From contig NZ_FUZU01000001.1 of the NCBI RefSeq assembly GCF_900167975.1, forward strand, positions 129,001 to 193,000: 64,000 nucleotides of DNA. Direction: 5' to 3'. Positions within the stretch are counted from its first letter, which is position 1; each line of letters begins with the position of its first letter. Below, one piece after another: positions 16,773 to 26,400 of the stretch. The notes under the pieces were generated by a model. It was not told where the DNA came from. It searched no databases and was given only the letters and a program-made list of their open reading frames with translations. A program made the position numbers and the translations under genes. Origin of the DNA: Ohtaekwangia koreensis (GTDB lineage Bacteria; Bacteroidota; Bacteroidia; Cytophagales; Cyclobacteriaceae).

Positions 16773-18236
16773 CTAATTCTTGGTTTTCAATTCCGGTAAA
16801 ACAAAGTCATCGAGCGCACTGGGTTGCTTCATCAATGCTTCAATGTCCTCCACCTTGCGAGGTGCAGCAGTTGATAAATGTTCGTAACCATCTTTCGTAA
16901 TCAGGTAGTCATCTTCAATACGAACGGCAATGCCCCACCAGCGTTTATCGCACGCAGCATTATCCGGAATATAGATACCTGGTTCAATAGTGATCACCAT
17001 GCTCTCCTGTAACTTATCATACGGACCACGGTCATGTACATCAAGACCGATGTGATGGCAGCATCCATGTGGATAATACTTGTGGTCGTCATTTTCGTTT
17101 TTAATGATACCGAGTTCTTTCAATCCTTTGTTAATGACCACGCGTGTAGCCATTGTCAGATCGCCAAAAGTTGCACCAGGCTTACAAACTTTCATGCCTT
17201 CCTCTTGAGCTTTCAACACCAACTCATAGATCTGTTTTTGTTCAGGAGAAAATTTTCCGGAGATCGGAATGGTACGCGTAATGTCTGCAGTATAGCCGTG
17301 GAACTCTGCGCCAAGATCCATCAGGATTAATTCTTTACTCGTGATGTTTGGTTTATAGTTATCGATATAGTGAAGTATGCATCCGTTATGTCCTGCACCT
17401 ACGATAGAAGGATATCCTAAATCTTCTGCCTGGTATTTCTTGAACACAAACTCATGTATACCCTGTATCTCACGTTCAGACATTCCCGGCTTCATTGCTT
17501 TCATAACTTCACGTTGTCCCATACACGAAATGCTGACAGCCTTGCGAATCATGTCGAGTTCTTCCTTCGTTTTGAAGCCACGAAGATCACCCATGATCGC
17601 CTCCAGGTCTTTTGTGTTGAGATTGTTTTTCTCTGGCTCGCGTGCAAGCGTTAGTCCTTTCTCTTTGGAAGGATAATTTACTTTTACCTTGAACTGCTCG
17701 ATCATACTATATAGATCAGAGGAGTCACTTGGATCATCACGTACGTCATTTTGAAAATCGAAGAACAAGATCTCATCGAACTTTGAAAAATCAACATTAT
17801 ACTTTTTGAATTCTTTATTGTTGAATGCCTGCTCTAAGCCAAGCTGCGTTTTAACACCAGCATCACCTAGTCTGCGGCCAGTCCACATTTCAGCCTGTAC
17901 GTTTCGGGGTTGCACAAATATGATTTCATCGTATTGCGTTTTGTTGGCAGCAGTTTGTTTGTCCTTAAAGATGAACAATACGGCATCCGGTTCTTTATAC
18001 CCGGTGAGGTAAAAGAAATCAGGGTCCTGATGGTATACATAGTCTACATCATTAGAACGGTTGCGCACAGCGTTAGCGAAGAAAACAGCAACCGAGTTGG
18101 TGGGTAATTTTTCGCGAAGCTTGGTCCTGCGATCTTTGTGAAATTCTTTCGTCAGAAAATCAGTTGGCATATCCGGATTTTGTGCGAATCCCGGTATGGC
18201 AATCAACAGAGCAATGATGAAAATTAAATTTTTCAT
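16773..18236 (-). CDS. pepP: Secreted Xaa-Pro aminopeptidase (M24B family)
   Basis: 487 residues with an N-terminal signal peptide (MKNLIFIIALLIAIPGFAQ). The creatinase-type N-terminal domain is followed by the pita-bread fold from about residue 230. Metal ligands are visible: Asp in LILMDLGAE and in TADITRT, His in HGCCHHIGLDVHD, and Glu in ITIEPGIYI and VRIEDDYLI. It releases an N-terminal residue before proline using two Mn2+ ions. Export to the periplasm sets it apart from the cytoplasmic PepP of enterobacteria and suggests a role in using peptides from outside. A strong terminator follows it. Confidence 0.93.
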   Translation of the reverse strand: MKNLIFIIALLIAIPGFAQNPDMPTDFLTKEFHKDRRTKLREKLPTNSVAVFFANAVRNRSNDVDYVYHQDPDFFYLTGYKEPDAVLFIFKDKQTAANKTQYDEIIFVQPRNVQAEMWTGRRLGDAGVKTQLGLEQAFNNKEFKKYNVDFSKFDEILFFDFQNDVRDDPSDSSDLYSMIEQFKVKVNYPSKEKGLTLAREPEKNNLNTKDLEAIMGDLRGFKTKEELDMIRKAVSISCMGQREVMKAMKPGMSEREIQGIHEFVFKKYQAEDLGYPSIVGAGHNGCILHYIDNYKPNITSKELILMDLGAEFHGYTADITRTIPISGKFSPEQKQIYELVLKAQEEGMKVCKPGATFGDLTMATRVVINKGLKELGIIKNENDDHKYYPHGCCHHIGLDVHDRGPYDKLQESMVITIEPGIYIPDNAACDKRWWGIAVRIEDDYLITKDGYEHLSTAAPRKVEDIEALMKQPSALDDFVLPELKTKN

Positions 18237-18337
18237 GGGTAGGTATTATGAGTTACTAAATTTCGGGAAAACATCTTGTCTGTAATGGCAAGACTTTATA
18301 TCCGGCAATGAACGATGGCGAGTGGTCTTCCCGTTCG

Positions 18338-18544
18338 TTATTCGATTTCTTCGAGTATAAAATCCTCTCCACGACCATACTCTACAAGCTCTTTCAGATT
18401 ATAGCGTTCGAGTGTCAACAAGTCTTTTACTTTGAAGTCGCCATCTACCAGAATGTTCTCGATGACGAATTCATGTTGCTCGCCGAAATTTATAAGGCGG
18501 TATTTTTTACCAGCGCGGAGTACGTCAAATGAAAGGCCTGCCAT
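18338..18544 (-). CDS. Small conserved-looking hypothetical protein
   Basis: 68 residues, charged, with no signal peptide or membrane segment. It starts MAGLSFDVLRAGKKYRLINFG and ends in an acidic tail (GEDFILEEIE). The pattern suggests a small beta-barrel (SH3-like) fold, but I do not recognise a family. It follows the GroES-like gene by 66 nt and precedes the peptidase gene by 101 nt, all on the minus strand, so it may share a transcript. Coding status is supported by codon regularity and clean spacing. Confidence 0.6.
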   Translation of the reverse strand: MAGLSFDVLRAGKKYRLINFGEQHEFVIENILVDGDFKVKDLLTLERYNLKELVEYGRGEDFILEEIE

Positions 18545-18610
18545 TATATGATATTTAGATTAAAGAGAGTGTTGAAAAAAAATATGCCTGTGGGTCTTTC
18601 AAATATATTC

Positions 18611-18985
18611 TTATAAATCCTCTTCGCGTTCCAGCATCAGTATAGATGCCTGAGGGACAATGAAATATTTTTCTTCTTCGTAGATTACCTCGATGGCGCC
18701 CTTCTGAAGAAAGATAGCGAGGTCACCTTCCTGCGCTTGCAGGGGTAAATATTTTACAAGGTCTTCTTTCCCTTTCCATACATCATCTTCATCGGCCGGA
18801 AGAGGCAACGGATATCCGGGGCCAACCTTGATTACAAAGCCGCTCTGGATTTTCTCTTTCTCCTGTACTCCAGGCGGTAAATATAGTCCGCTGGCGGTCT
18901 TATCAGTTTGCTTGGTAGGTTTGATCAATACACGGTCGCCAACAACAATTAGTTTTTTCAGCTTGTTATCCGGTGTAATCTTCAT
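18611..18985 (-). CDS. GroES-like co-chaperone family protein
   Basis: 124 residues, longer than GroES (about 97). It opens with VVGDRVLIKPTKQTDKTASGLYLPPGVQEKEKIQSGFVIKVGPG, a near-perfect Cpn10 beta-barrel start with the mobile-loop position. It closes with LAIFLQKGAIEVIYEEEKYFIVPQASILMLE. Between them is an acidic insertion (about residues 60-80, PADEDDVWKGKEDL) not found in GroES. No groEL gene lies nearby, so it is probably the solitary GroES-like paralogue of Bacteroidota rather than the canonical co-chaperonin. Cytoplasmic; partner unknown. Confidence 0.87.
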   Translation of the reverse strand: MKITPDNKLKKLIVVGDRVLIKPTKQTDKTASGLYLPPGVQEKEKIQSGFVIKVGPGYPLPLPADEDDVWKGKEDLVKYLPLQAQEGDLAIFLQKGAIEVIYEEEKYFIVPQASILMLEREEDL

Positions 18986-19080
18986 GTTGTCTGTTACATT
19001 TATTCTTCGGCAGCAAATATCCTAAACATTAGGAATTCCGTAAATGCATTTATTTAAATTCCCATGCTAATTAAAACTTC

Positions 19081-22000
19081 ATGAAAAAAATCTGCTCATT
19101 AACCTTGTTGTTTAGCTTGTTGGTGCATGTGCTGTCGGCACAGATTGATGCCGGCTTGCTACGTTACCCCGATGTTTCACAAACGCACATTGCGTTCACG
19201 TATGCCAATGATCTTTGGGTCGTGCCCAAAACCGGTGGTCTTGCTTATCGCCTCAGTTCTCCCGCAGGCGTAGAAATTTTTCCAAAATTTTCTCCCGATG
19301 GTAAAACAATTGCCTTCACGGGTAATTATGATGGCAACGATGATGTATATGTTATACCAAGTCTGGGAGGTATACCCAATCGCTTAACGTATCATGGTCT
19401 AGGTGATCGCATTGTTGACTGGTATCCCGATGGCAAACAAATACTTTTCGCTTCACCCCGTGAAAGCGGAAGGGAACGATTCAACCAGTTTTTTAAAACG
19501 ACAGTAGCCGGTGGGTTGCCTGAGAAACTTCCGTTGCCCTATGCAGAGTTCGGATCGATTTCACCGGATGGAAAACAACTCGCTGTTACTTTCCGCACAC
19601 AGGTATTCCGTACATGGAAACGATATAGGGGAGGTTGGAATGCCGAGATCCATTTGTTCAACCTGGAGACGATGGCATCACAAAATATTTCTGTTGATAC
19701 CGATGCTGCCGATGAGCTACCAATGTGGCATGGCAACAGTATATTCTTTTTGTCAGATCGTGGTGCCGAGAAACGAATGAATCTTTGGGAGTATAATATA
19801 GCCTCCAAAGCATTTGTACAGCTCACCAACTTTAAAGATTATGATGTACATTTTCCATCCCTCGGACCAGAAGATATAGTGTTCGAAACCGGTGGCAAGC
19901 TATATCTTTTCAATTTAGCATCGCGTAAACACCAGGAAGTAAAGATAGAAGTAGTAACAGATGGTGCAAGTCTGAAACCTACTATAGAAACCGCGAAAAA
20001 TATTGAACATGCTTCCGTTTCTCCGGATGGAAACAGAGTGCTGGTAGAAGCGCGTGGTGAAGTATTTACTATACCGGCTGAAAATGGTTTTGTTAAAAAT
20101 GTAACACAGTCTTCCGGTGTGGCAGAGCGTTACCCTACCTGGTCGCCTGATGGTAAATCTATAGCCTACTGGAGTGATCGTTCGGGTGAATATGAATTGA
20201 CTATACGTGATACGAAGAATGAAGGAAACGAGCGGAAGCTGACCACGTACGGTGCAGGGTTTCGCTATAATCTCTTTTGGTCGCCCGATAGCAAGAAGAT
20301 TGCCTTTATCGATAAAGCTATGCGGATAAAGATCTATGATCTTGCTTCGAGCCAGACTATAGATGTAGATCGTGGATTACGACTTATGCATTTTGGGCTT
20401 GAGAATTTTTCTGCAAGCTGGTCACCGGATAGTCGTTGGCTGGCGTACGATCGTGATCTTGACAATGGACATCAGGCTGTTTTTCTATTCGATTATGCTG
20501 CCAAAAAACTCACGCAAGTGACGAGTGGTTACTATACTTGTCTTGATCCTGTATTCGATGCCGAAGGAAAGCATCTTTTTGTATTAACGAATCAGTTCTT
20601 CCAGCCATCGTATAGTGATATAGATAATACATTTATATACCCGAACTCAACTAAAATTGCAGCCATAGCTTTGAAGAAAAGCACTGCTTCTATATTGGCT
20701 CCCAAGAATGATGCTGTAGATGTGAAGGATGATAAGAAAGACGATTCAGCGAAGTCGTCCGATAAAAATAAAAAAGATGGTGATGATAAATCGGATGATA
20801 AGAAAGATGAGAAGGTAAAGCCGGTGGAGATCGATCTGGATGGATTAGAATCACGGCTGGTGATGTTGCCTATAGATCCGGGTAATTACGGAAGCCTTCA
20901 AACGGTGAAAGGCAAATTGCTATACCATCATTTGCCAAACACAGGTTCTGATGGGAAGACCAGACCTGTCAAGTTTTTTGATTTCGAAAAACGCGAATCA
21001 AAAACTATAGTTGACAACGCTGATGGTTATGAAGTTTCCGCAGATGGTAAAAAGATTCTTGTTCGAAAAGATGGAAGCTTCTATATCACGAAAGTGGAAG
21101 AGAACCAGAAAGCTGATAAAAGACTTCGCACAGATGAAATGCAATTGCTTGTAAATCCACGTGAAGAATGGAAACAGATTTTAACAGATGCATGGCGATT
21201 GGAGCGTGATTACTTCTATGATCCGGGTATGCATGGTGTAAATTGGACTGCTATAAAAGAGCAGTATCTGAAAATGCTGGCAGGTGCTTTGACGCGTGAA
21301 GAAGTAAACTTTGTGTTGGGTGAAATGATTGGAGAGTTAAATGCATCGCATACATACCGTGGTGGTGGCGATGAAGAGAATAGTCGCCAGTTAGCCGTGG
21401 GATATCTCGGTATAGATTGGCAGGCAGAAGGCCAGTTTTATAAGGTGAAAAAAATAATTCGTGGCGCAGCGTGGGATGCTGAAGTACGTTCACCACTTGA
21501 TCAGCCGGGTATAGATATAAAAGAAGGTAATTATATACTTGCCATCAATGGCGTGGCGCTTACTACCGGACTGGAGCCGCATGCTGCTATGCAAGGACTG
21601 GCAGGAAGAACGGTTGAGATCACCTATAATACTTCTGCATCATGGACCGGATCAAAAACAGCTGTAGTGGAAGCGTTGCGTGATGAATCGCGTTTGCGCC
21701 ACCTTGCGTGGATTGAACAAAATCGTAAGCGTGTTGAGGATGCTACGGGCGGAAAAGCAGGCTATATATATGTGCGTAGCACGGGTATAGATGGACAGAA
21801 CGAATTGATCCGTCAGTTTAATGCGCAGCTTGATAAGAAATCACTGGTAATTGACGAGCGCTTTAACAGTGGTGGACAAATTCCAGATCGCTTTATTGAA
21901 TTGTTGAATAGGCCCCCCGTTGTATTTTGGGCTATACGCGATGGTGCCACCTGGCCGTGGCCGCCTGCTGGTCACTTCGGACCGAAGGTGATGTTGATCA

Positions 22001-22350
22001 ACGGTTGGAGTGGTAGTGGTGGTGATGCTTTTCCGGATTATTTCCGTAAGGCTGGATTAGGTCCGCTGATCGGTTCAAGAACGTGGGGTGGATTGATTGG
22101 TATCAGTGGTGTACCTTCATTGATTGATGGAGGTGGTGTAACGGTGCCAACGTTCCGTATGTATAATCTGGATGGAACATGGTTTAAGGAGGGGTACGGT
22201 GTAGATCCGGATATAGCGGTTGCTGAAGATCTCTCGCAAGGTGCTAAAGGAGTTGATACTCAACTTGAACGCGCCATAGTTGAAATACAAAATCAACTGA
22301 AAACGAAAGGGTTTACAGTGCCAAAGGCACCGGCATACGAAGTGAGATGA
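19081..22350 (+). CDS. tri: Secreted tricorn protease homologue (S41 family)
   Basis: 1089 residues with signal peptide MKKICSLTLLFSLLVHVLSAQ. Two N-terminal beta-propellers with TolB/WD-like blades (repeated 'FSPDGKTIAFTG', 'WSPDGKSIAYWSD') are followed by a Lys/Asp/Ser-rich linker of about 40 residues (540-580). Then come the C1 helical region, a PDZ domain (GNYILAINGVALTTG) and the S41 core with INGWSGSGGDAFP (catalytic Ser near residue 979). Tricorn degrades oligopeptides; a secreted form would work on periplasmic or imported peptides. Single gene ending in a clear hairpin. Confidence 0.93.
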   Translation: MKKICSLTLLFSLLVHVLSAQIDAGLLRYPDVSQTHIAFTYANDLWVVPKTGGLAYRLSSPAGVEIFPKFSPDGKTIAFTGNYDGNDDVYVIPSLGGIPNRLTYHGLGDRIVDWYPDGKQILFASPRESGRERFNQFFKTTVAGGLPEKLPLPYAEFGSISPDGKQLAVTFRTQVFRTWKRYRGGWNAEIHLFNLETMASQNISVDTDAADELPMWHGNSIFFLSDRGAEKRMNLWEYNIASKAFVQLTNFKDYDVHFPSLGPEDIVFETGGKLYLFNLASRKHQEVKIEVVTDGASLKPTIETAKNIEHASVSPDGNRVLVEARGEVFTIPAENGFVKNVTQSSGVAERYPTWSPDGKSIAYWSDRSGEYELTIRDTKNEGNERKLTTYGAGFRYNLFWSPDSKKIAFIDKAMRIKIYDLASSQTIDVDRGLRLMHFGLENFSASWSPDSRWLAYDRDLDNGHQAVFLFDYAAKKLTQVTSGYYTCLDPVFDAEGKHLFVLTNQFFQPSYSDIDNTFIYPNSTKIAAIALKKSTASILAPKNDAVDVKDDKKDDSAKSSDKNKKDGDDKSDDKKDEKVKPVEIDLDGLESRLVMLPIDPGNYGSLQTVKGKLLYHHLPNTGSDGKTRPVKFFDFEKRESKTIVDNADGYEVSADGKKILVRKDGSFYITKVEENQKADKRLRTDEMQLLVNPREEWKQILTDAWRLERDYFYDPGMHGVNWTAIKEQYLKMLAGALTREEVNFVLGEMIGELNASHTYRGGGDEENSRQLAVGYLGIDWQAEGQFYKVKKIIRGAAWDAEVRSPLDQPGIDIKEGNYILAINGVALTTGLEPHAAMQGLAGRTVEITYNTSASWTGSKTAVVEALRDESRLRHLAWIEQNRKRVEDATGGKAGYIYVRSTGIDGQNELIRQFNAQLDKKSLVIDERFNSGGQIPDRFIELLNRPPVVFWAIRDGATWPWPPAGHFGPKVMLINGWSGSGGDAFPDYFRKAGLGPLIGSRTWGGLIGISGVPSLIDGGGVTVPTFRMYNLDGTWFKEGYGVDPDIAVAEDLSQGAKGVDTQLERAIVEIQNQLKTKGFTVPKAPAYEVR

Positions 22351-22357
22351 TTTATAG

Positions 22358-22391
22358 ATATAGCCTGTAGCAGTGTTGTTACAGGCTATAT
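22358..22391 (+). terminator. Hairpin terminator after tri
   Basis: Perfect 12-bp stem ATATAGCCTGTA (22358-22369) / TACAGGCTATAT (22380-22391) with a 10-nt loop, 8 nt after the stop codon. No long U-run. Confidence 0.6.
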
Positions 22392-22486
22392 ATGTACGTC
22401 TCGAACTGCGCTGAAGTTCTATTTGTATTGTGCTGGATGCGCGGGGTGGAGTGAGTGCCTCGATGAGTTTGTAGGTGCGCATTGTT

Positions 22487-22536
22487 AAAATGAGAAAGGC
22501 TTTCAATCGCCAGCGATTGAAAGCCTTTCTCATTTT
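22487..22536. terminator. Perfect 24-bp inverted repeat in a convergent intergenic region
   Basis: Arms 22487-22510 and 22513-22536 are exact reverse complements, separated by CA only. The arms begin with AAAA and end with TTTT, so each strand can end in a U-tract, as in a bidirectional terminator. The 340-nt gap (22351-22690) lies between two convergent genes and holds no gene that I can support. Confidence 0.7.
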
Positions 22537-22541
22537 GTTTT

Positions 22542-22562
22542 TCATCTCGCTTTGCGAGATGA
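22542..22562. repeat. Short hairpin
   Basis: TCATCTCGC (22542-22550) and GCGAGATGA (22554-22562) form a perfect 9-bp stem with a TTT loop, only 5 nt after the 24-bp inverted repeat. Confidence 0.55.
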
Positions 22563-22690
22563 TGTGTTATTGGATGTATACTTGATAATGTTTTTGTTTG
22601 TTCTATATCACATGCGTAAAGCATTTGTACGTATTGTTGTGATCCTATAGATTTAGTTTGAGCTTGAGCTATAGTAATCTTATATAGATT

Positions 22691-23182
22691 CTAACTTGAT
22701 TTTGCTTCCATCATGGTTTGTTCTCTACGGTAGGTCCACGGTGGTGTGGGGGTGGGTTCTTTCCAGAGGCCTTTTCTTTTTTCTTGCGCGCGGATGCGCA
22801 GGTTTTCTAATTCAGGATCGGGATTTCTTTCTGAAGTCCAGGCAAGTCCTTCTTTTAAAAGATCAATGCGCGGATCTGTTTCTCCTTTGATCAATACAAT
22901 CGCCAAGCGATTTCCCCACATGTCTTTGCCTTTAAATTTTACGACAACTTTTTTATTGAGCATCATTTTTTCAAGATGGCGTTTTGCGTTTTCTCCAAAT
23001 GCTTGCGTGAGCTCGGGGCAATCTATACCGGTAAGTATTACTTTATGTTTTTCATTATCATCGCCCAGAATTTCTACTGTATTGCCATCAATCACTGTAG
23101 TTACTTTCCCGGTAATGTCATCATTCGCCAGCACAGGTATAGCTGCGAAAAAAATCAGGAGTGACAGGTTAAGTTTTTTCAT
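22691..23182 (-). CDS. Exported thermonuclease (SNase)-family protein with altered active site
   Basis: 163 residues with a signal peptide (cleavage after about VLAN). The staphylococcal-nuclease OB-fold is recognisable: VIDGNTVEI, GIDCPELTQAFGENAKRHLE, KDMWGNRLA, LLKEGLAW. The Glu of the CPE motif (position equivalent to Glu43) is kept. At the positions of Arg35, Arg87 and Asp21 the residues appear to be Ile, Asn (with Arg one later) and Asn. A C-terminal tail WTYRREQTMM follows the usual KGLW end. It may be a Bacteroidota variant with altered chemistry or a nucleic-acid binding role; nuclease activity should not be assumed. Confidence 0.85.
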   Translation of the reverse strand: MKKLNLSLLIFFAAIPVLANDDITGKVTTVIDGNTVEILGDDNEKHKVILTGIDCPELTQAFGENAKRHLEKMMLNKKVVVKFKGKDMWGNRLAIVLIKGETDPRIDLLKEGLAWTSERNPDPELENLRIRAQEKRKGLWKEPTPTPPWTYRREQTMMEAKSS

Positions 23183-23335
23183 TTTCTCTGCTCTTAAAAT
23201 GCTTGCCGAAAGTTGAAGAATCTTCTTCCGTGATAAAGAAGATTTACATTGGATTCGTACCGTGTGTAAGATTTTGAAGAGAGTAAAGCAAAAATTCTAC
23301 CAGTGTGATAGAACTTCGTTTCTGCTTTAAAAACG

Positions 23336-23362
23336 AAGAGCTGCCTCGATGAAGCAGCTCTT
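23336..23362. terminator. Terminator downstream of the large TPR gene
   Basis: AAGAGCTGC (23336-23344) and GCAGCTCTT (23354-23362) form a 9-bp stem with a 9-nt loop. On the minus strand it is followed by CGTTTTTAAAG and on the plus strand by TATTTTTA, so it can serve either strand. The rest of 23183-23400 shows no gene. Confidence 0.65.
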
Positions 23363-23400
23363 TATTTTTACTTTGGGAGTATGAAATGATCAGATCGGGA

Positions 23401-26400
23401 TCACTTGCAATACGTGTCAATTTGGAATCGGGCTTTTGCATCGCCAAACTCAACAGCCTTACGCCAATCGAAACATGCTTTTTCTTTTTCGTTCATTTGA
23501 TAGTATAGATTGCCACGCTGTTTATAGTATGAGGAATTTTTAGGCTCGATACGAATGGCTTCATCCATGTCAGATATACCAGCACCGTAATCTTCAAGTT
23601 CCGATTTACAGGTAGCGCGGTTATAGAAAGCTATACCATCATTCGGATTGAGTTGAACTACTTTGTTATAGTCGAGGATTGCACCCTCGTAATCCTGTAT
23701 AGATTCTTTTACATACGCGCGATTGAAAAGTGCATCTACATTTTTAGGATCAATCTCTATCGCTTTATTCAATTCTATAATCGCTGACTTTGTGTTCTCC
23801 AGCGCCAGGTATGCACGTCCTTTATTTACAAATAATGTAACCGAACTTTCTCCTGCCTTTTGTGCATTGTCAAAATCACTCAATGCTGCCTGATACTCGG
23901 TTGCTTCCAGTTGCATGAGGCCGCGTCTTAAGTATGCATCTTTGTCTTTTACTCCGGCTTCAATAAGTTTGTCGTAGTAGTCGCGGGCAGGAGTAAACCG
24001 TTTCGTGTTGTAGTATCCATCTCCTAATAGTTTATATAGTCCGGGTTCCGGCTTTTCAGTAAGCTTTTCAATCTCGCGGAAGTCTTTAACACCTTCGTCA
24101 TATTTTTTAAGACTATAGTATGCTTGTCCACGATTTTCGTAAGCCTTGATATAGTCTGATTTACGATCGATGGCTTCAGTGAAATCAGCAATGGCAGCCT
24201 GGAGATTTTCCTGTTTCAAATACGCTTTGCCGCGGTTGTTATAGATCACGGCATCTTTCAGGCCAAGCGTTATAGCTTGTGTATAGTCTTTTATAGCATC
24301 CGGTAAATTATTGGTGCTGAACTTTGCGTCACCGCGGTGATAGTATGCGGTAGCAAGCTTGGGATCTTTTTCAATGGCCAGGTTAAAATCGGTGATGGCC
24401 GCGTCAAAACTTTTGCTGTCATAGCGACAATGTCCACGCATGTCATATACCAACGCGTTGTTTGTTCCGGAGGTAATCGCTTTCTCAAGGTCGGGAAGTG
24501 CACCTTTAAAATCACGCTGATAATATTTAGAAGCACCGCGCTTGTAAAAAAGATTTGCATCGGTAGATCCGCTGGCGATAGCCTTGTCGAAATCGGGAAT
24601 AGCTTTTTCGTATTCTTTCAATTCGAATAATGAGTTACCGCGGGCTGCATATATACTCACATCTTTACTGCCACCCTCGATCGCTTTGGTGAGGTCGGCA
24701 GCAGCTCCCTGATAATCTTTGATACTATATTTCGAGTTGCCAAGCACTGCAAAATCTTCAGGCCCCGCTTCATTCCGTGCTACGATTATAGCAAGGTCGG
24801 TAATGACGCTTGCATATTCTTTGAGTTGATAACGTGCCGCTGCACGATTCTTCAATGCTTGCGTATAATCTTTCTTGATACCCAGTGCACGATCAAAATC
24901 AGATATTGATTCCCGTGCATTGCCTGCATTGAGTTTTGCCTTGCCTCGATTGTTATAGATAATTTCGTCATTGGCGCCTAGTGTTATAGCCTTGTTGTAA
25001 GCCGTAATCGCTCCACTGAAATCATTTTGCTTAAAGCGCGCATTTCCCAATTGATAGTATATCTCTTTGTTCTTGCTGTCGAGGGATGCAGCTTTTTCAA
25101 GATGAGGAAGTGCTTCTTTATCTTTTTGTGATGCGAGGTAGGAGAGTGCCAATGCTTCATATATACTCATGTCAGCCTTTCCTTTCTGGACGACTTTTTC
25201 AAGGTCGATGATGGCAGAAGTATATTCGCGTTGCTGATACGAAGATTTACCGCGCTTCATTGGTATATCATCTTCTTTCTCACCCGCCATCTCAGCAGCG
25301 GTGAGTGCTTCTATCGTTCCTTTATAGTCGCTTGCATCGTAGCGCAGGTACCCGGCATAAAGCGCAATCTTGCTGTCCTTAACACCGGCTTGCAGTGCTT
25401 TGTCGAGATACGGTTTTGCTGCATCTTTTTTACCGAGTATATAATTTCCAATGCCGAGCATCTTTAACATATCGGGAGTTTCTCCTTCCGTGGCCTTTGC
25501 TTTTTCGAGATCCGCGACAGCGCCTGCGTAATCTTTCAATCCGTATTTCGCAGTGCCGCGGTTTACCTGTGCCTTGGTATAGTTTGGATTCAGTTGAATA
25601 GCTTTATCGAAATCCGCGACAGCGCCCGCCAGATCATTTATATTCATTTTAGCTTTACCGCGATTATTATATACAATCGCATCGCTGGTGCCTAACTTAA
25701 TAGCGTTATCATAATTGCGGATTGCTCCGGCAAAATCACTTTTCAGAAATTTTATATCTCCGAGATTTTTAAAAGCTTCAGCATCACTCGCTCCGAGGGT
25801 TACAGCCTTCTCCAAATCGATGGCGGCTTTATCAAAATCTTTTTGTGCAAATTCTGCATTGCCTTTGTATAGATATACTTCCTTGGTATTTGTGCCCGCA
25901 GCAATAGCACGACTTAATGACTCGATCGCTGAAGTATATTCTTTGTTCTTATACTGACACGTTCCCAGTTGTGTGAATACTTCTTTATCGGTAAGTCCCA
26001 GTGATACTGCTGCAGATAATGCTTTTATAGCCTCTGTACAATTACCAGTGATAGCCATACTCAAACCAAGCATCTTGAATACATCTTTATCCTTTACGCC
26101 CTTCTGCACAACTTTGTCAAGCGCTTCTGCGGCTCCTTTGTAATCCTGTAAAGTATATTTAGCCGTTCCGATTTTTTGATATAACTCAGAATCAGAACGT
26201 CCGCTCGCAATCAGCTTTTCAAAGTCGGCAATGCTTCCTTTCCAATCCTGTATCAGGTAACGTGCTTCCGCGCGATTCTCAATAGCTTTATCGTAACCTG
26301 CACGCAGTTCAAGTGCTTTATCAAAATCAGCAATCGAACCTTTATAGTCTTTTAAAACAAATTTTGCTTTACCGCGATTGTTATAGAGTATAGCATCGCC

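Noticed and set aside
22117-22545. 142-codon open frame on the minus strand across the end of tri
   Set aside because: It overlaps the tricorn coding region in another frame and the hairpin region; no protein features.
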